Shown here one piece after another: positions 1 through 24,826 of a stretch of 64,000 nucleotides of DNA; positions within the stretch are counted from its first letter, which is position 1; every line of letters begins with the position of its first letter. The position numbers and the translations under genes are program-made. The stretch lies in assembly GCF_021462225.1 (NCBI RefSeq), contig NC_061812.1, forward strand, positions 41,771,363-41,835,362, given 5' to 3'. The notes beneath the pieces are model-generated. The model did not search any database and was not told where the DNA came from. It saw only the letters and a program-made list of their open reading frames with translations. The DNA comes from Girardinichthys multiradiatus. Lineage: Eukaryota; Chordata; Actinopteri; Cyprinodontiformes; Goodeidae.

Positions 1-84
1 GCGACTGTCGAAAGAGGAAATTGCATGTTTAAAGCACTCACCTTCAAATCTGGAGCCCTTAATAATAGCTTATTTCACCATATA

Positions 85-1612
85 CAGTGCCTTGCAAAAG
101 TACTGTGAAGAATCAACAACAAGTGGGACACAATCGTGAAGTGGAATGAAATTTATTGGATGTGTCAAACTTTTTTAACAAAACAAAAATTTGAAAAGAT
201 GGGGAGTGCACCATATATGTGGGCCCCTTACTTTCAGTGCAGCAACAACTCAAGACAGGAAGTTTCAGTGAGGATCACAGAATTGATCCAATGTGTCCCA
301 AATGAATGATGATGATAAATAAAATCCACCTGTGTGTAATTATGTCTCCGTATAAATGCACCTGCTCTGTGATAGTTTCAGGGTTCTGTTCAAAGCGCAG
401 AGAGCATCATGAAGACCAAGGAACACACCAGGCAGGTCCAAGATACTGTTGTGGAGAAGGTTAAAGCCGGCTTTGGATACAAAAAGATTTCCCAAGCTTT
501 AAACATCCCAGGGAGCACTGTGCAGGCAATCATATTGAAATGGAAGGAGTATCAGACCACTGCAAATCTACCAAGACCCGGCCGTCCCTCTAAACTTTCA
601 TCTCGAACAAGGAGAAGACTGATCAGAGATGCAGCCAAGAAGCCCATGATCACTCTGGATGAACTGCAGAGATCTACAGCTGAGGTGGGAGAGTCTTTCC
701 ATAGGACAACAATCAGTCGTACACTGCACAAATCGGGCCTTTATGGAAGAGTGGCTAGAAGAAAGCCATTACTCAAAGATATCCATAAAAAGTCTCGTTT
801 AAAGTTTGCCACAAGTCACCTGGGAGACACACCAAACATGTGGAAGAAGGTGCTCTGGTCAGATGAAACCAAAATCGAACTGTGTTGGCCACAATGCAAA
901 ACGATATATTTGGCGTAAAAGCAACACAGCTCACAACCCTGAACACACCACCCACTGTCAAACATGGTGGTACAGCCATCATGGTGTGGGCCTGCTTTTC
1001 GTCAGGAGGACAGGAAGATGGTAAAATTTGATGGAAAAGGGATGGGGCCAAATACAGGACCATTCTGTAAAGAAAACTGTTGGAGTCTGCACAGAGACCT
1101 GGACTGGGATGGATATTTATCTTCCAACAAGACAATGATCCAAAACATAAAGCCAAATCTACAATGGAATGTTCACAAATAATGTATCCAGTGTGTTGGA
1201 ATGGCCAAGTCAAAGTCCAGACCTGAATCCAATCGAGAATCTGTGGAAAGAGCTGAAGACTGCTGTTCACGAATGCTCTCCATCCAACCTCACTGAGCTC
1301 AAGCTGTTTTGGAAGGAAGAATGGGCAAGAATTTCAGTCTCTCAATGTGCAAAACTGATAGAGACATACCCCAAGCGACTTGCAGCTGTAATTGGAGCAA
1401 AGGGTGGCGCTACAAAGTATTAACGGAAGGGGGCCGAATAATATTGCACACCCCACTTTTCAGTTTTTTAATTTCATTCCACTTCACGATTGTGTCCCAC
1501 TTGTTGTTGATTCTTCACAAAAAATTAGAATTTTATATCTTTATGTTTGAAGCCTGAAATGTGGCAATAGGTTGACCAGTTCAAGGGGGGCAAGTACTTT
1601 TGCAAGGCACTG
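85..1612 (+). mobile_element. Tc1-like DNA transposon, full length but decayed
   Basis: The termini CAGTGCCTTGCAAAAGTA and its inverse at 1594-1612 are flanked by TA on both sides, the Tc1/mariner target duplication. A second inverted repeat is nearly perfect over about 48 bases: 105-153 and 1470-1518. The right arm has about 80 bases between this repeat and the end, whereas the left has about 20, so the left arm looks shortened. The transposase inside is broken. Confidence 0.9.
409..1423 (+). pseudogene. Tc1 transposase pseudogene (MKTKEHTRQ family)
   Basis: The first 169 codons are open: a paired helix-turn-helix (KISQALNIPGSTVQ; TTISRTLHKSGLYGR) with a PRPGRP hook between, then WSDETKIE with the first catalytic Asp. 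Near 880 the frame shifts. The rest is spread over other frames and ends with QSPDLNPIENLW (third acidic region) and GGATKY. A normal protein is about 340 residues, so the copy cannot make active enzyme. Confidence 0.88.
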
Positions 1613-1797
1613 TAAATGCACATGCTAACAGCAACTGGTAAAGATTTACTTTGAACCAGGATTACGTTGAAGTTTTAATATGTAAGATCTCATGGCATGT
1701 ATTGTGTACACATACAACATAGAACTTATCTTTTCTTCAGGTCCCTTTAAAATTGTTGGGATCTGGGTTGTGTTTGTGTATTTTGTGCTTGCAACAT

Positions 1798-1833
1798 ACA
1801 GAGGTTGGACAATGAAATAGCTGACTGAAACTG
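1798..1833 (+). repeat. isolated Tc1 terminal-repeat remnant
   Basis: The sequence after ATACA reads GAGGTTGGACAATGAAA and then CTGAAACTG, closely matching the left terminus of the element at 2006. No partner end or transposase lies with it, so it is a solo end of an older copy. Confidence 0.55.
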
Positions 1834-2005
1834 TATGCTGTGTTTATAAAATTGGGTAAGAAACTAAGATTATAAGGCATAACATGCCCTTCATTTAAGC
1901 CTTCTAAACTGATGAGAAGTGATTTTTTCCACAAGACTCAGTTACAGTTAAATGGAATTGAACCAGAATTTGAAAATGGTATCTATGGTTGAGATTTAAT
2001 ATTTA

Positions 2006-3202
2006 CAGGGGTTGGACAATGAAACTGAAACACCTCTCAGTTTAGTGTGGGTTTCATGGCTAAATTGGACCAGCCTGGTAGCCAGTCTTCATTGATTGCA
2101 CATTGCACCAGTAAGAGCAGAGTATGAAGGTTCAATTAGCAGGGTAAGAGCACAGTTTTGCTCAAAATATTGAAATGCACACAACATTATGGTGACATAC
2201 CAAGGTTCAAAGAGGACAAATTGTTGGTGCACGTCTTGTTGGCGCATCTGTGACTAAGACAGCAAGTCTTTGTGATGTATCAAGAGCCACGGTATCCAGG
2301 GTAATGTCAGCATACCACCAAGAAGGACGAACCACATCCAACAAGATTAACTGTGGACGCAAGAGGAAGTTGTCTGAAAGGGATGTTTGGGTGCTAACCC
2401 TGATTGTATCCAACAAACATAAAACCACGGCTGCCCAAATCACGGCAGAATTAAATGTGCACCTCAACTCTCCTGTTTGCACCAGAACTGTCCGTCGGGA
2501 GCTCCACAGAGTCAATATACATGGCGGGCTGTTATAGCCAAACCTTTGGTCACTCATGCCAATGCCAAACTTCAGTTTCAATGGTGCAAGGAGCGCAAAT
2601 CTTGGGCTGTGGACAATGTGAAACATGTATTGTTCTCTGATGAGTCCACCTTTACTGTTTTCCCCACATTCCGGAGAGTTACGGTGTGGAGAAGCCCCAA
2701 AGAAGCGTACCACCCAGACTGTTGCATGCCCAGAGTGAAGCATGGGGGTGGATCAGTGATGGTTTGGGCTGCCATATCATGGCATTCCTTTGGCCCAATA
2801 CTTGTGCTAGATGGGCACGCCACTGCCAAGGACTACCGAACCATTCTTGAGGACCATGTGCATCCAGTGCATCCAGTGAAAGATTGGTTTGTGAACATGA
2901 AAGTGAAGTTGAACATCTCCCATGGCCTGCACAGTCACCAGATCTAAATATTATTGAGCCACTTTGGGGTGTTTTGGAGGAGCGAGTCAGGAAACGTTTT
3001 CCTCCACCAGTATCACGTAGTGACCTGGCCACTATCCTGCAAGAAGAATGGCTTAAAATCCCTCTGACCAATGTGCAGGACTTGTATATGTCATTCCCAA
3101 GACGAATTGACGCTGTATTGGCCGCAAAAGGAGGCCCTACACCATACTAATAAATTATTGTGGTCTAAAACCAGGTGTTTCAGTTTCATTGTCCAACCCC
3201 TG
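2006..3202 (+). mobile_element. Tc1-like DNA transposon with CAGGGGTTGGAC ends
   Basis: The termini CAGGGGTTGGACAATGAAAC and its inverse at 3178-3202 are flanked by TA. The length of about 1.2 kb is typical for Tc1. The family differs from the element at 85-1612. Confidence 0.9.
2206..3150 (+). pseudogene. Tc1 transposase pseudogene
   Basis: It starts with GQIVGARLVGASVTKTASL and VSRATVSRVMSAY (helix-turn-helix) and shifts frame near 2530. It continues with FSDESTFTVFP and KHGGGSVMVWAAISW, is disrupted again near 2870, and ends SPDLNIIEPLWG...KGGPTPY. A 9-base unit (CATCCAGTG) is duplicated at about 2861-2878, close to the second break. Confidence 0.88.
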
Positions 3203-3209
3203 TAGTTTC

Positions 3210-4210
3210 AGTGTTTCAGATGGTGCCGGAGTTCTCAGGTGTGCTGGGTGGCAGGTGCGACTTATTCTGCTGATTGCATGGAGGTGTACTTAAGCAGGAG
3301 GCTGCCAGCACTGCGACGCCATAACAATGACGAAAATCTGTTTGTCAGAGTTTATATTTAGTCTAAACAAACCTGTCACCCATGCAGGTGGTGTCATGAG
3401 ATCTCCAAAAAATGATAAGCATATGATGTCATCAGTTCTTATGCTCAAAATGTTAGATGTTAAAGCATTTTAACAAATGTCAAAGTCCTTAATGTGAAGA
3501 TTGGTTTGCAAATTTCTACATTCAGAAAGCTTTTGGTTAATTCATTACTAACTTGAAAATTTTGATTGTTTATATGTCAGCATTGAATGTCAGTGTTGTC
3601 TATAATAGAATGCAAATATTAAATGTTTTAGAAAAACAGTAATATGAAAAGTTATTATGAGTTATTATGTGTAAAGTTGAAATTTTGGAAATCTCTCAGT
3701 TTAGAGACTGAATCCATATATAACTTGCTACATATCATGACATAGCGCTCACATGATCCCCCAGGTCCACTTCTGAGTGGCTGATCATTCCTTCATGGTG
3801 CCGTCTTCACCAAAAACCATATGCCACCTGTGCTTGCATGGTCAGAGAGGACTGGTCAATGTTTTCAGAGCCAGCTGAAGCTATTTTCTATTTGTTTGCT
3901 GCATTTGCTATGCTTGGTCTGTTTTCATGTAAAGTTTCTGCAAGATTGTATTTTGTTTCCCTCCATGCACACCATGAAGGCCCCATCAGCTGAATCCAGT
4001 TAAGTTATCTTCGGGAGCTTTCAAGCTTAATTGTAGTAATCCGGTTCATTGTGAGACAAAGCATGGAACCACCCACCTGTCTAATGAACTGGGCCAGAGC
4101 GCAGAGCCTGCATGTCTTAAACAACCTTTTGGCCAATTTGAACTGCTGTTTGTGCCGGGATTTAGACTTCAGCCAAGACAGGTGGTCAGAACCAAAAACC
4201 CGCAGAGATC
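3210..4210. other. AT-rich non-coding stretch
   Basis: I see no conserved reading frame, element end or RNA gene. It is either intron or upstream flank of mst1r. Confidence 0.5.
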
Positions 4211-4212
4211 TA

Positions 4213-5821
4213 CAGGTCCTTCTCAAAATATTAGCATATTGTGATAAAGTTCATCATTTTCCATAATGTAATGATGAAAATTTAACATTCATATATTTTA
4301 GATTCATTACACACTAACTGAAATATTTCAGGTATTTTATTGTTTTAATACAGATGATTGTGGCATACAGCTCATGAAAACCCAAAATTCCTATCTCACA
4401 AAATTATCATATCATTAAAAGGGTCTCTAAACGAGCTATGAACCTAATCATTTGAATCAACGAGTTAACTCTAAACACCTGCAAAAGATCCTGAGCCTTT
4501 AAAACTCCCAGCCTGGTTCATCACTCAAAACCCCAATCATGGGTAAGACTGCCGACCTGACTGCTGTCCAGAAGGCCACTATTGACACCCTCAAGCAAGA
4601 GGGTAAGACACAGAAAGAAATTTCTGAACGAATAGGCTGTTCCCAGAGTGCTGTATCAAGGCACCTCAGTGGGAAGTCTGTGGGAAGGAAAAAGTGTGGC
4701 AGAAAACGCTGCACAACGAGAAGAGGTGACCGGACCCTGAGGAAGATTGTGGAGAAGGGCCGATTCCAGACCTTGGAGGACCTGCGGAAGCAGTGGACTG
4801 AGTCTGGAGTAGAAACATCCAGAGCCACCGTGCACAGGCGTGTGCAGGAAATGGGCTACAGGTGCCGCATTCCCCAGGTCAAGCCACTTTTGAACCAGAA
4901 ACAGCGGCAGAAGTGCCTGACCTGGGCTACAGAGAAGCAGCATTGGACTGTTGCTCAGTGGTCCAAAGTACTTTTTTCGGATGAAAGCAAATTCTGCATG
5001 TCATTCGGAAATCAAGGTGCCAGAGTCTGGAGGAAGACTGGGGAGAAGGAAATGCCAAAATGCCAGAAGTCCAGTGTCAAGTACCCACAGTCAGTGATGG
5101 TCTGGGGTGCCGTGTCAGCTGCTGGTGTTGGTCCACTGTGTTTTATCAAGGGCAGGGGTCAATGCAGCTAGCTATCAGGAGATTTTGGAGCACTTCATGC
5201 TTCCATCTGCTGAAAAGCTTTATGGAGATGAAGATTTAATTTTTCAGCACGACCTGGCACCTGCTCACAGTGCCAAAACCACTGGTAAATGGTTTACTGA
5301 CCATGGTATCACTGTGCTCAATTGGCCTTCCAACTCTCCTGACCTGAACCCATAGAGAATCTGTGGGATATTGTGAAGAGAAACGTTGAGAGACTCAAGA
5401 CCCAACACTCTGGATGAGCTAAAGGCCGCTATCGAAGTATCCTGGGCCTCCATAAGACCTCAGCAGTGCCACAGGCTGATTGCCTCCATGCCACGCCGCA
5501 TTGAAGCAGTCATTTCTGCCAAAGGATTCCTGACCAAGTATTGAGTGCATAACTGTACATGATTATTTGAAGGTTGACGTTTTTTGTATTAAAAACACTT
5601 TTCTTTTTTTGGTCGGATTAAATATGCTAATTTTGTGAGATAGGAATTTTGGGTTTTCATGAGATGTATGCCACAATCATCCGTATTAAGACAATAAAAG
5701 ACCTGAAATATTTCAGTTAGTGTGCAATGAATCTAAAATATATGAATGTTAAATTTTCATCATTACATTATGGAAAATAATTAACTTTATCACAATATGC
5801 TAATATTTTGAGAAGGACCTG
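4213..5821 (+). mobile_element. Tc1-like transposon, CAGGTCCTTCTC family, longest copy
   Basis: TA-flanked termini CAGGTCCTTCTCAAAATATT and the inverse at 5802-5821. Terminal inverted repeats extend about 120-190 bases (AGCATATTGTGATAAAGTT... on both sides). At 1609 bp it is the most complete of three copies in the window; the other two (31894 and 59146) are on the opposite strand. Confidence 0.93.
4539..5544 (+). pseudogene. Tc1 transposase with two small frameshifts
   Basis: Starts MGKTADLTAVQKATIDTL and keeps the whole helix-turn-helix (KEISERIGCSQSAVSRHL), FSDESKFCMSFG and SVMVWGAVS. One extra base near 5156 and one missing base near 5350 (in the DLNPIENLW motif) break it; it ends at TGA 5542-5544. 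This is the only copy here retaining the complete DNA-binding region. Confidence 0.9.
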
Positions 5822-5823
5822 TA

Positions 5824-6543
5824 GTTGATTCTGTGAATGATACTCATTTTGGACTAAGTATGATCGTTTTTCCTGTTCTTCTGTGAGAATTTTGGTAAAG
5901 GCTAATAGATTAATGTTTGTTCCCAATCTTGGCCAGCTTCCTTCTTTCTTTCTTTTCAGATTAAAGGGGAGATTAGAATCAAAATTAGGCCTTAAATGCT
6001 TTTTATAGGCTTCTAAGAGAACTCCATAAGCTCCCAGTAACATTTTCAATATTCATTCCTTAATCATAAAACTTCCTTTAATCAGGAGTTGTAGAGTAGA
6101 ATTAGTGTAGTATATTTGTTGTGTTTCCTTTGTTTAATTAATTATTAATGAGTAAATCTTAGCTTGATTAACAAAAGTAATTCTTGATTTTAGTATTCCT
6201 TCCTTTTGTTGATTCTTCTTATAATCTTTAAAGTTTGAATTTTATCGTTGATTTTAAATATGTCCTAATTCTCAGAAATAACCAGAAATCTCTATGATTA
6301 AAATCGCTCAATGGAAAAGTCAAGAATTCATCCTTCAGATTTATTTTGTCTGATAATTAGACGAAATGATTTTCTTTAAATATTGTTAAAATTATCGATT
6401 TCTCTACGTTATAGTTTAACATGGCCTAATATTGCTGCACATGAGATTTCATTTCACCCATACAAATAACTGATATATATATTTTTTATTTCTGTTTTCA
6501 ACTGTGATCTGCTCCTTATGTTTTGTCCTGTGTGTGTTTGCAG
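5824..6543. other. AT-rich intron upstream of first recognised mst1r exon
   Basis: Low-complexity AT-rich DNA between a Tc1 element and the Sema exon. I found no exon in it. Confidence 0.55.
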
Positions 6544-20076
<13,533 letters not shown>

Positions 20077-20318
20077 TGCACCTGAAATATCCTGCTAACA
20101 GGACCACAAACACTCTTTTTAGTCACACGACTGTGTTTTATATCAAAGCAGGTAAAACAAAGTTGCTTCCTACTGTTTAAGGACATCCCTGTGGCGATTT
20201 TTTGTACAGCGGCACCTCAATAAGTTCGATTTTTTTCAAAAAACTAAATTATTCAATTAATTTGACAAAAAAGAGAAACTTATAGATGCATTACACTTCT
20301 AGGTGTATATTTAACACT

Positions 20319-20324
20319 AATAAA
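20319..20324 (+). terminator. candidate polyadenylation signal AATAAA for mst1r
   Basis: The first AATAAA after the mst1r stop codon, 243 bases downstream, in an AT-rich stretch. A Tc1 remnant begins about 100 bases further on, so the true 3' end may be elsewhere. Confidence 0.35.
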
Positions 20325-20419
20325 AACACAGTTTATCTGAACATAACAATTAAAAAAATGTATTTTAATTCAGGAATTCAGCAAACTGATAAGTATTTCC
20401 ATGTACTTTACATTATTTG

Positions 20420-20735
20420 CACTCAATACTTAGTTGGGGCTCCTTTTGCATGGATTCCTGCAAACCAATTCTGCGTGGCATGTAGGTGATCAGCCAGTGG
20501 CCCTGCTGAGGTGTTAAAGAAGTACAAGCTGCTTTAATAATGGTATTCAGTGGTAGTGTTTTTTATCACACCTTTTCCTTCCACAACATTTTTCATTAAT
20601 CTGCTTGGACAAAGCTCTCTGTGAACAGCCAGCTTCTGACCTTCTGCTACTTACTCTGCTTGTAGAGGCTGTCAGTGACTGTCTGCTGGGCACATTTCAA
20701 GTCAGCACTTCACCTTGATTTTGTAGGCCACAACA
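20420..20735 (-). mobile_element. Tc1-like remnant downstream of mst1r
   Basis: The + strand reads CACTCAATACTTAGTTGGGG, GCGTGGCATGTAGGTGATCAG and GTCAAGTCAGCA-like sequence, the inverse of a Tc1 transposase gene from its C-terminus to its start. It resembles the family at 36879 and is decayed. Confidence 0.65.
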
Positions 20736-20786
20736 TAAGCATTTCTGTAAATAACAGCATTTAAATCTTTATTTTTTGTCAGTCAA

Positions 20787-21142
20787 GCATTTTCTACCGC
20801 TTATTCCATAGTGGGTCACGTGGAAACTGGTGCCTATCTCCAGCAGTCTATGGGTAAGAGGCAGGGTAGACCCTGGATAGGTCGCCAGTCCATCACAGGG
20901 CAACACACAAACAACCATGCACACTCATTCATACACCTAAGGGCAATTTTAGATTAACCAATTAACCTAACAGGCATGTCTTTGGACTGTGGGAGGAAGC
21001 CGGAGTACTCAATGAGAACCCACACATGCATGGGGAGAACATGCACAATCCATGCTGAAAGACCCCCGGCTGGGAATCAAACCCAGGACCTTCTTGCTGC
21101 AGGGCAACAGTGCTACCAACTACGCCATCATGCAGCCATCTT
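20787..21142 (-). mobile_element. tRNA-headed SINE
   Basis: On the minus strand the head has a tRNA-like A-box region (TAGTTGGTAGCACTGTTGCC) and a B-box (GGTCCTGGGTTTGATTC). The body follows (GGAGAACATGCAC; TTTGGACTGTGGGAGGAAG; TCGCCAGTCCATCACAGGG). Same family as 52895-53300 and 57995-58270. Confidence 0.78.
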
Positions 21143-22040
21143 TATTTTTTGTCTTATGTAAAATTTCAATTTTTTGAGAAAGCAAATTTGGTTATTTTCA
21201 TTAGTTGTAAACCAAATTCATCAAAAGGAACAGAACTCAATGGTTAAAATTCATCACTCTGTATGTAATTAATCTATATAATATTTGAGATCCCCCTTTG
21301 AACTGAATTACTGAAATCAATGAACATTTTGATGATATTTCACTTTATTGAGATCCACCTGTAAAGCATTTATAGTTGAGCAATGTTTGCTATAGTGACT
21401 AGCCCTTGGGAAATTAGAACCTGAATTCAGTGAAATGATTCATTTTTTAACTCCATTTTTTAAACTGAAAGACATATAAAGAACTTTTGTGTTGAAGGTC
21501 TTGAAGAGCTCTTAAGATGTTTCCATGTTGACTGCAGCACACACTTATATAAGAGACTTTAGATGACAAAAAGACAAAGTCCACTTTATTTGTGACCTGA
21601 TTTTATTGCTGATTTTTATACACCTGATTCAATTTTGTTTTTATCTTTATTATGTTATTATGGAAATTGGAACAACAAAAAGCAAACTTTAATATCAATT
21701 CTGTGGATTTTTACCCATTGATTGTTTTAAAAAAAAAAAGATTATTTCTGTCACATTGTCTCAAGAAAAAAAAAAAGATTTCAACTTATCCCTTCAATTA
21801 TTATTCAGTAAATATTTCACTGTTTCCAAATCATTGTAAAAATGCAGTATTTGGTATTAAAATACCAAGATGGCGGCAGAAACAGCAGTGGACCAATGGC
21901 AGTGGCTACTACAGGTCTGGACAGACGTTCGCATACACTCGACATGGTCATTAATGTTTTAATTATTGTTTGGGCTTTACTGATTTATTTGAATAATTCA
22001 TTTAGGAAGGTAGAATAATTACACAGCATACATTGTAAAC
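21143..22040. other. AT-rich intergenic DNA
   Basis: No coding, RNA or element signature seen; it contains two short poly(A)-like runs near 21730 and 21766. Confidence 0.5.
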
Positions 22041-22044
22041 ACAT

Positions 22045-22205
22045 TTAATGTTCCCCTTTAAACCACTTGAGTGTGCCTTTAGCAGTATGCTTCGGGTCAT
22101 TGTCCTGCTGGAAGGCGAATCTTCGTCCCAGTTTCAAATCACTGGAAGACTGACACAGGTTTTTTTCAAGAATATCCCTGTTTTTAGCGCCGTCCCATGC
22201 CAAGA
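22045..22205 (-). mobile_element. Tc1 fragment
   Basis: The + strand reads TTCGGGTCATTGTCCTGCTGG, the inverse of the conserved NDP/FQQDN-coding part of Tc1 transposases. Only this segment remains. Confidence 0.55.
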
Positions 22206-23345
22206 AGCATCGTTACATCGTTACAACATATAATTGTCCAAGCACAAATCTTCTTACTTTTGTCACACACTAGTTAGCTAGCTAGCACTGCTTTAAAATT
22301 GTTAAAGACCACTATAGACTAGTTATATAATACATGTATAACAAATTATAGAATGCAGTGCTACTTTACCAACAAAGGAAACATATGTTAGCATGCCAGC
22401 TATTTTTTAGCACATTCATTGCCATGTTTTTTGAACAAACTAGTTCAAACTAAGGCTCTCTTTAAAGCTAAACAAATGGAATGGGCATATATTTTAGCTC
22501 TGTTTTATTCCTTGTTTTCCTGTTATTCATGTTTATGTATGATGACAGTATTGTCACTTCTTTCACATGATGACAAAAAAAATATTACCACTTAATGCTA
22601 CATTTGTAGTGTACCTTTACAATAGCATTACTTATGTTTCCTCTTTATTTTTCAGTGTAAGAAAAAGATGGCTGCGTTAGTCTGCTGATGCGTCTGTCTT
22701 TGAAATAGTGTAATAAAATATTTATTTATTTATAGACTGACTCTTATGTTGCTGGGTTTTGAGAATTTAAACAAACTACTTACTTTGTTTTATTATACAG
22801 TCTAATTTCTTCTGTATGCCTTGTTCTGTTACTGTAAAGTACTTAACCAATTTCCCAGGTCTCCACTAGAGGTCAGTATTTCATCAAAAGTACTTACAGG
22901 CACTGATTCATTTCTTTTCAGCTGCACAGCTCAAACTGTCAATTTGTGGGGTATCCTTATAATATGCTCAGCAGTGTTGCAACATGACTAAATCAGAGAC
23001 AAATTTTACGCCCTATGGACAGTATTAAAACGGACAATAGCTTTTTGAACTACTGTATTTCTTCCTCTCTTTTATTCTGTCTTTACACTAGCAGGACCGA
23101 ACAATTTAAGCTTGAAATAAATAAAGTGTAGAATCGACCAGGTTAGAAAATCTCAGTCTCATGCCTCACCAACATGCAGCAGCAGCTCTCTGCAATGTAA
23201 ACAGACAGCACCCATAGAAAGCAATCCCTCCTCTGGACAAAACTACAGTTGATCCGAGACTGAGAAATACAAATCATATGTCCTGCTGCCAAGAACACAT
23301 GTCAACTCTAAGATACTTCATTCAGACAGAATGAACTGACCTTAA
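22206..23345. other. non-coding AT-rich DNA
   Basis: I see no gene or recognised repeat in this stretch. Confidence 0.45.
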
Positions 23346-23349
23346 AAAA

Positions 23350-23990
23350 CACATTGGGCAAAAGTATTCCCATTCCTTGAACCTTTGTGAAAAGTAAGCA
23401 TTTGTGAAAAATGCTTTTCAAGTCTTGCCCTATTTGAATATAGTTCAGGACTTTGACTGGGACATTCTAAAATGCTTTAAACTAAACATTTCCACGGTTA
23501 GCTCTAGCTGTATACTTGAGGTTGTTCTCCTGCTAGAATATGAACTTCCACCCTAATCTCAAGTATTTTGCAGCCTCTAAAAGGTGTTCTGCTATGATTG
23601 CCTTGCTTTCAGCTCCATTTAGTTTCCCAAAACATGGCTACAGCATGATGCTGCCATCACTATGTTTCATTAATGTTCTCTATCTCTGAAGCCTTCACAG
23701 AATAGTTTATTCTGGGATGAGATTATACCCAAGTGACCTCATTTTATTAATACAATTTTTTCTGAAGGCAATTAGTTTCACTGGATTTTCATATTGGTGT
23801 GTCAGAGTAAAGGGGGCTGATTGCAAATGCATTGCACACTTCAGATTGTTATTTGTAAAAAGCAAACCATCGGTTGTTTTCTTCACTCTACACAATTCTG
23901 TGTTACTTCGGGTTGTTCTATACCATAGTCTCAATGAAACACAGTGTGGTTGGGGGTTGTAATGTGACAAAATGTTAAAAATGAAAAACA
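23350..23990 (-). mobile_element. degenerate Tc1-like copy
   Basis: The left end (GGCAAAAGTATTCCCATTCC), a middle with CAGCATGATGCTGCCATCAC, and a right arm with GAAGGCAATTAGTTTCAC follow the order of the family at 12391-13698. There are many deletions and no frame. Confidence 0.7.
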
Positions 23991-24754
23991 TTTTCATGCA
24001 ATACCACACGCTGTCCTTTGCAGATGTTCCATCTGCTCATTTAATCAGAATATGCAGCATTTGTTTATTTCTAAAATTAGAACTTCCTTCCTTCCTTCTG
24101 GTATATGAGCTGTTGTTTGAGATGGCAGCCAGATTTGAGGCAGGCATATCCGAGAAAGCATAAATAACTGGTTCTTGATTCATGTGCCAGATCTCGAGAG
24201 ACAGCAATGAGCAATATGTGAAACTGGCCATGTGAATAAGACTTTCAGAAATTGATATGCTAATTATTTCCATCAGAATGCGTGCTGATGGCAGATTCAC
24301 AAATAAATGGCAAAAGCAAACTAGGGGTTTGGGGATTTTGTTGATTCTAATGTCACAAAAACATTAGAACCCTGTTATTAAAATATACGGTATTTAAAAA
24401 ATACTGTCATGAAAAAACCTGTATTATTCCCCACTGTTTTAAAGTGTTTCACTGTGCATTGGTGAACTGTTACCCCAGTAAGTGTTTTCCTCTTAGCTGC
24501 TTGGAAACCAGCTAGTATCCTTAGAGGTAAAGTGCTTCATGCTGATTTTGTCAAAAAGGCTCACAAGCACAAGGTCTTTATGGCTATGCAGAGTGCATGC
24601 CTGTTTCATGTTAAGTTTAGGGAATAAAACAGTGTCTCAGCATCCCAGTCTAATAGTAAATATAATCCACAGAGTACAGGCTTGTGCCAGGCAGTTAACC
24701 TGTTGTCTTCCAAAGGTATTGCTGCAACATAATCTTACAGGCATCTGAGGTGTA

Positions 24755-24826
24755 ACATCTGGATGCAATAGCACTGATGCACTACTTATGCATGGGTACA
24801 CTAACACACCTTGCTTTTAGCACTTC
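24755..24826 (+). repeat. left 72-bp direct repeat flanking retroelement 1
   Basis: ACATCTGGATGCAATAGCAC through CTTGCTTTTAGCACTTC. It recurs at 26616-26687 with two mismatches, and the retroelement lies exactly between the two copies. Confidence 0.9.

Noticed and set aside
1..84. Open stretch at the window edge (ATVERGNCMFKAL)
   Set aside because: Too short and without a splice donor or similarity to call an exon.
3821..4003. Possible missing Sema exon of mst1r
   Set aside because: The 60-codon frame shows no similarity to the Sema domain, and splice borders and phase do not fit the exon at 6544.
21060..21142. Functional tRNA gene
   Set aside because: The A- and B-box-like motifs belong to a SINE head; the sequence does not fold into a cloverleaf with intact anticodon arm.
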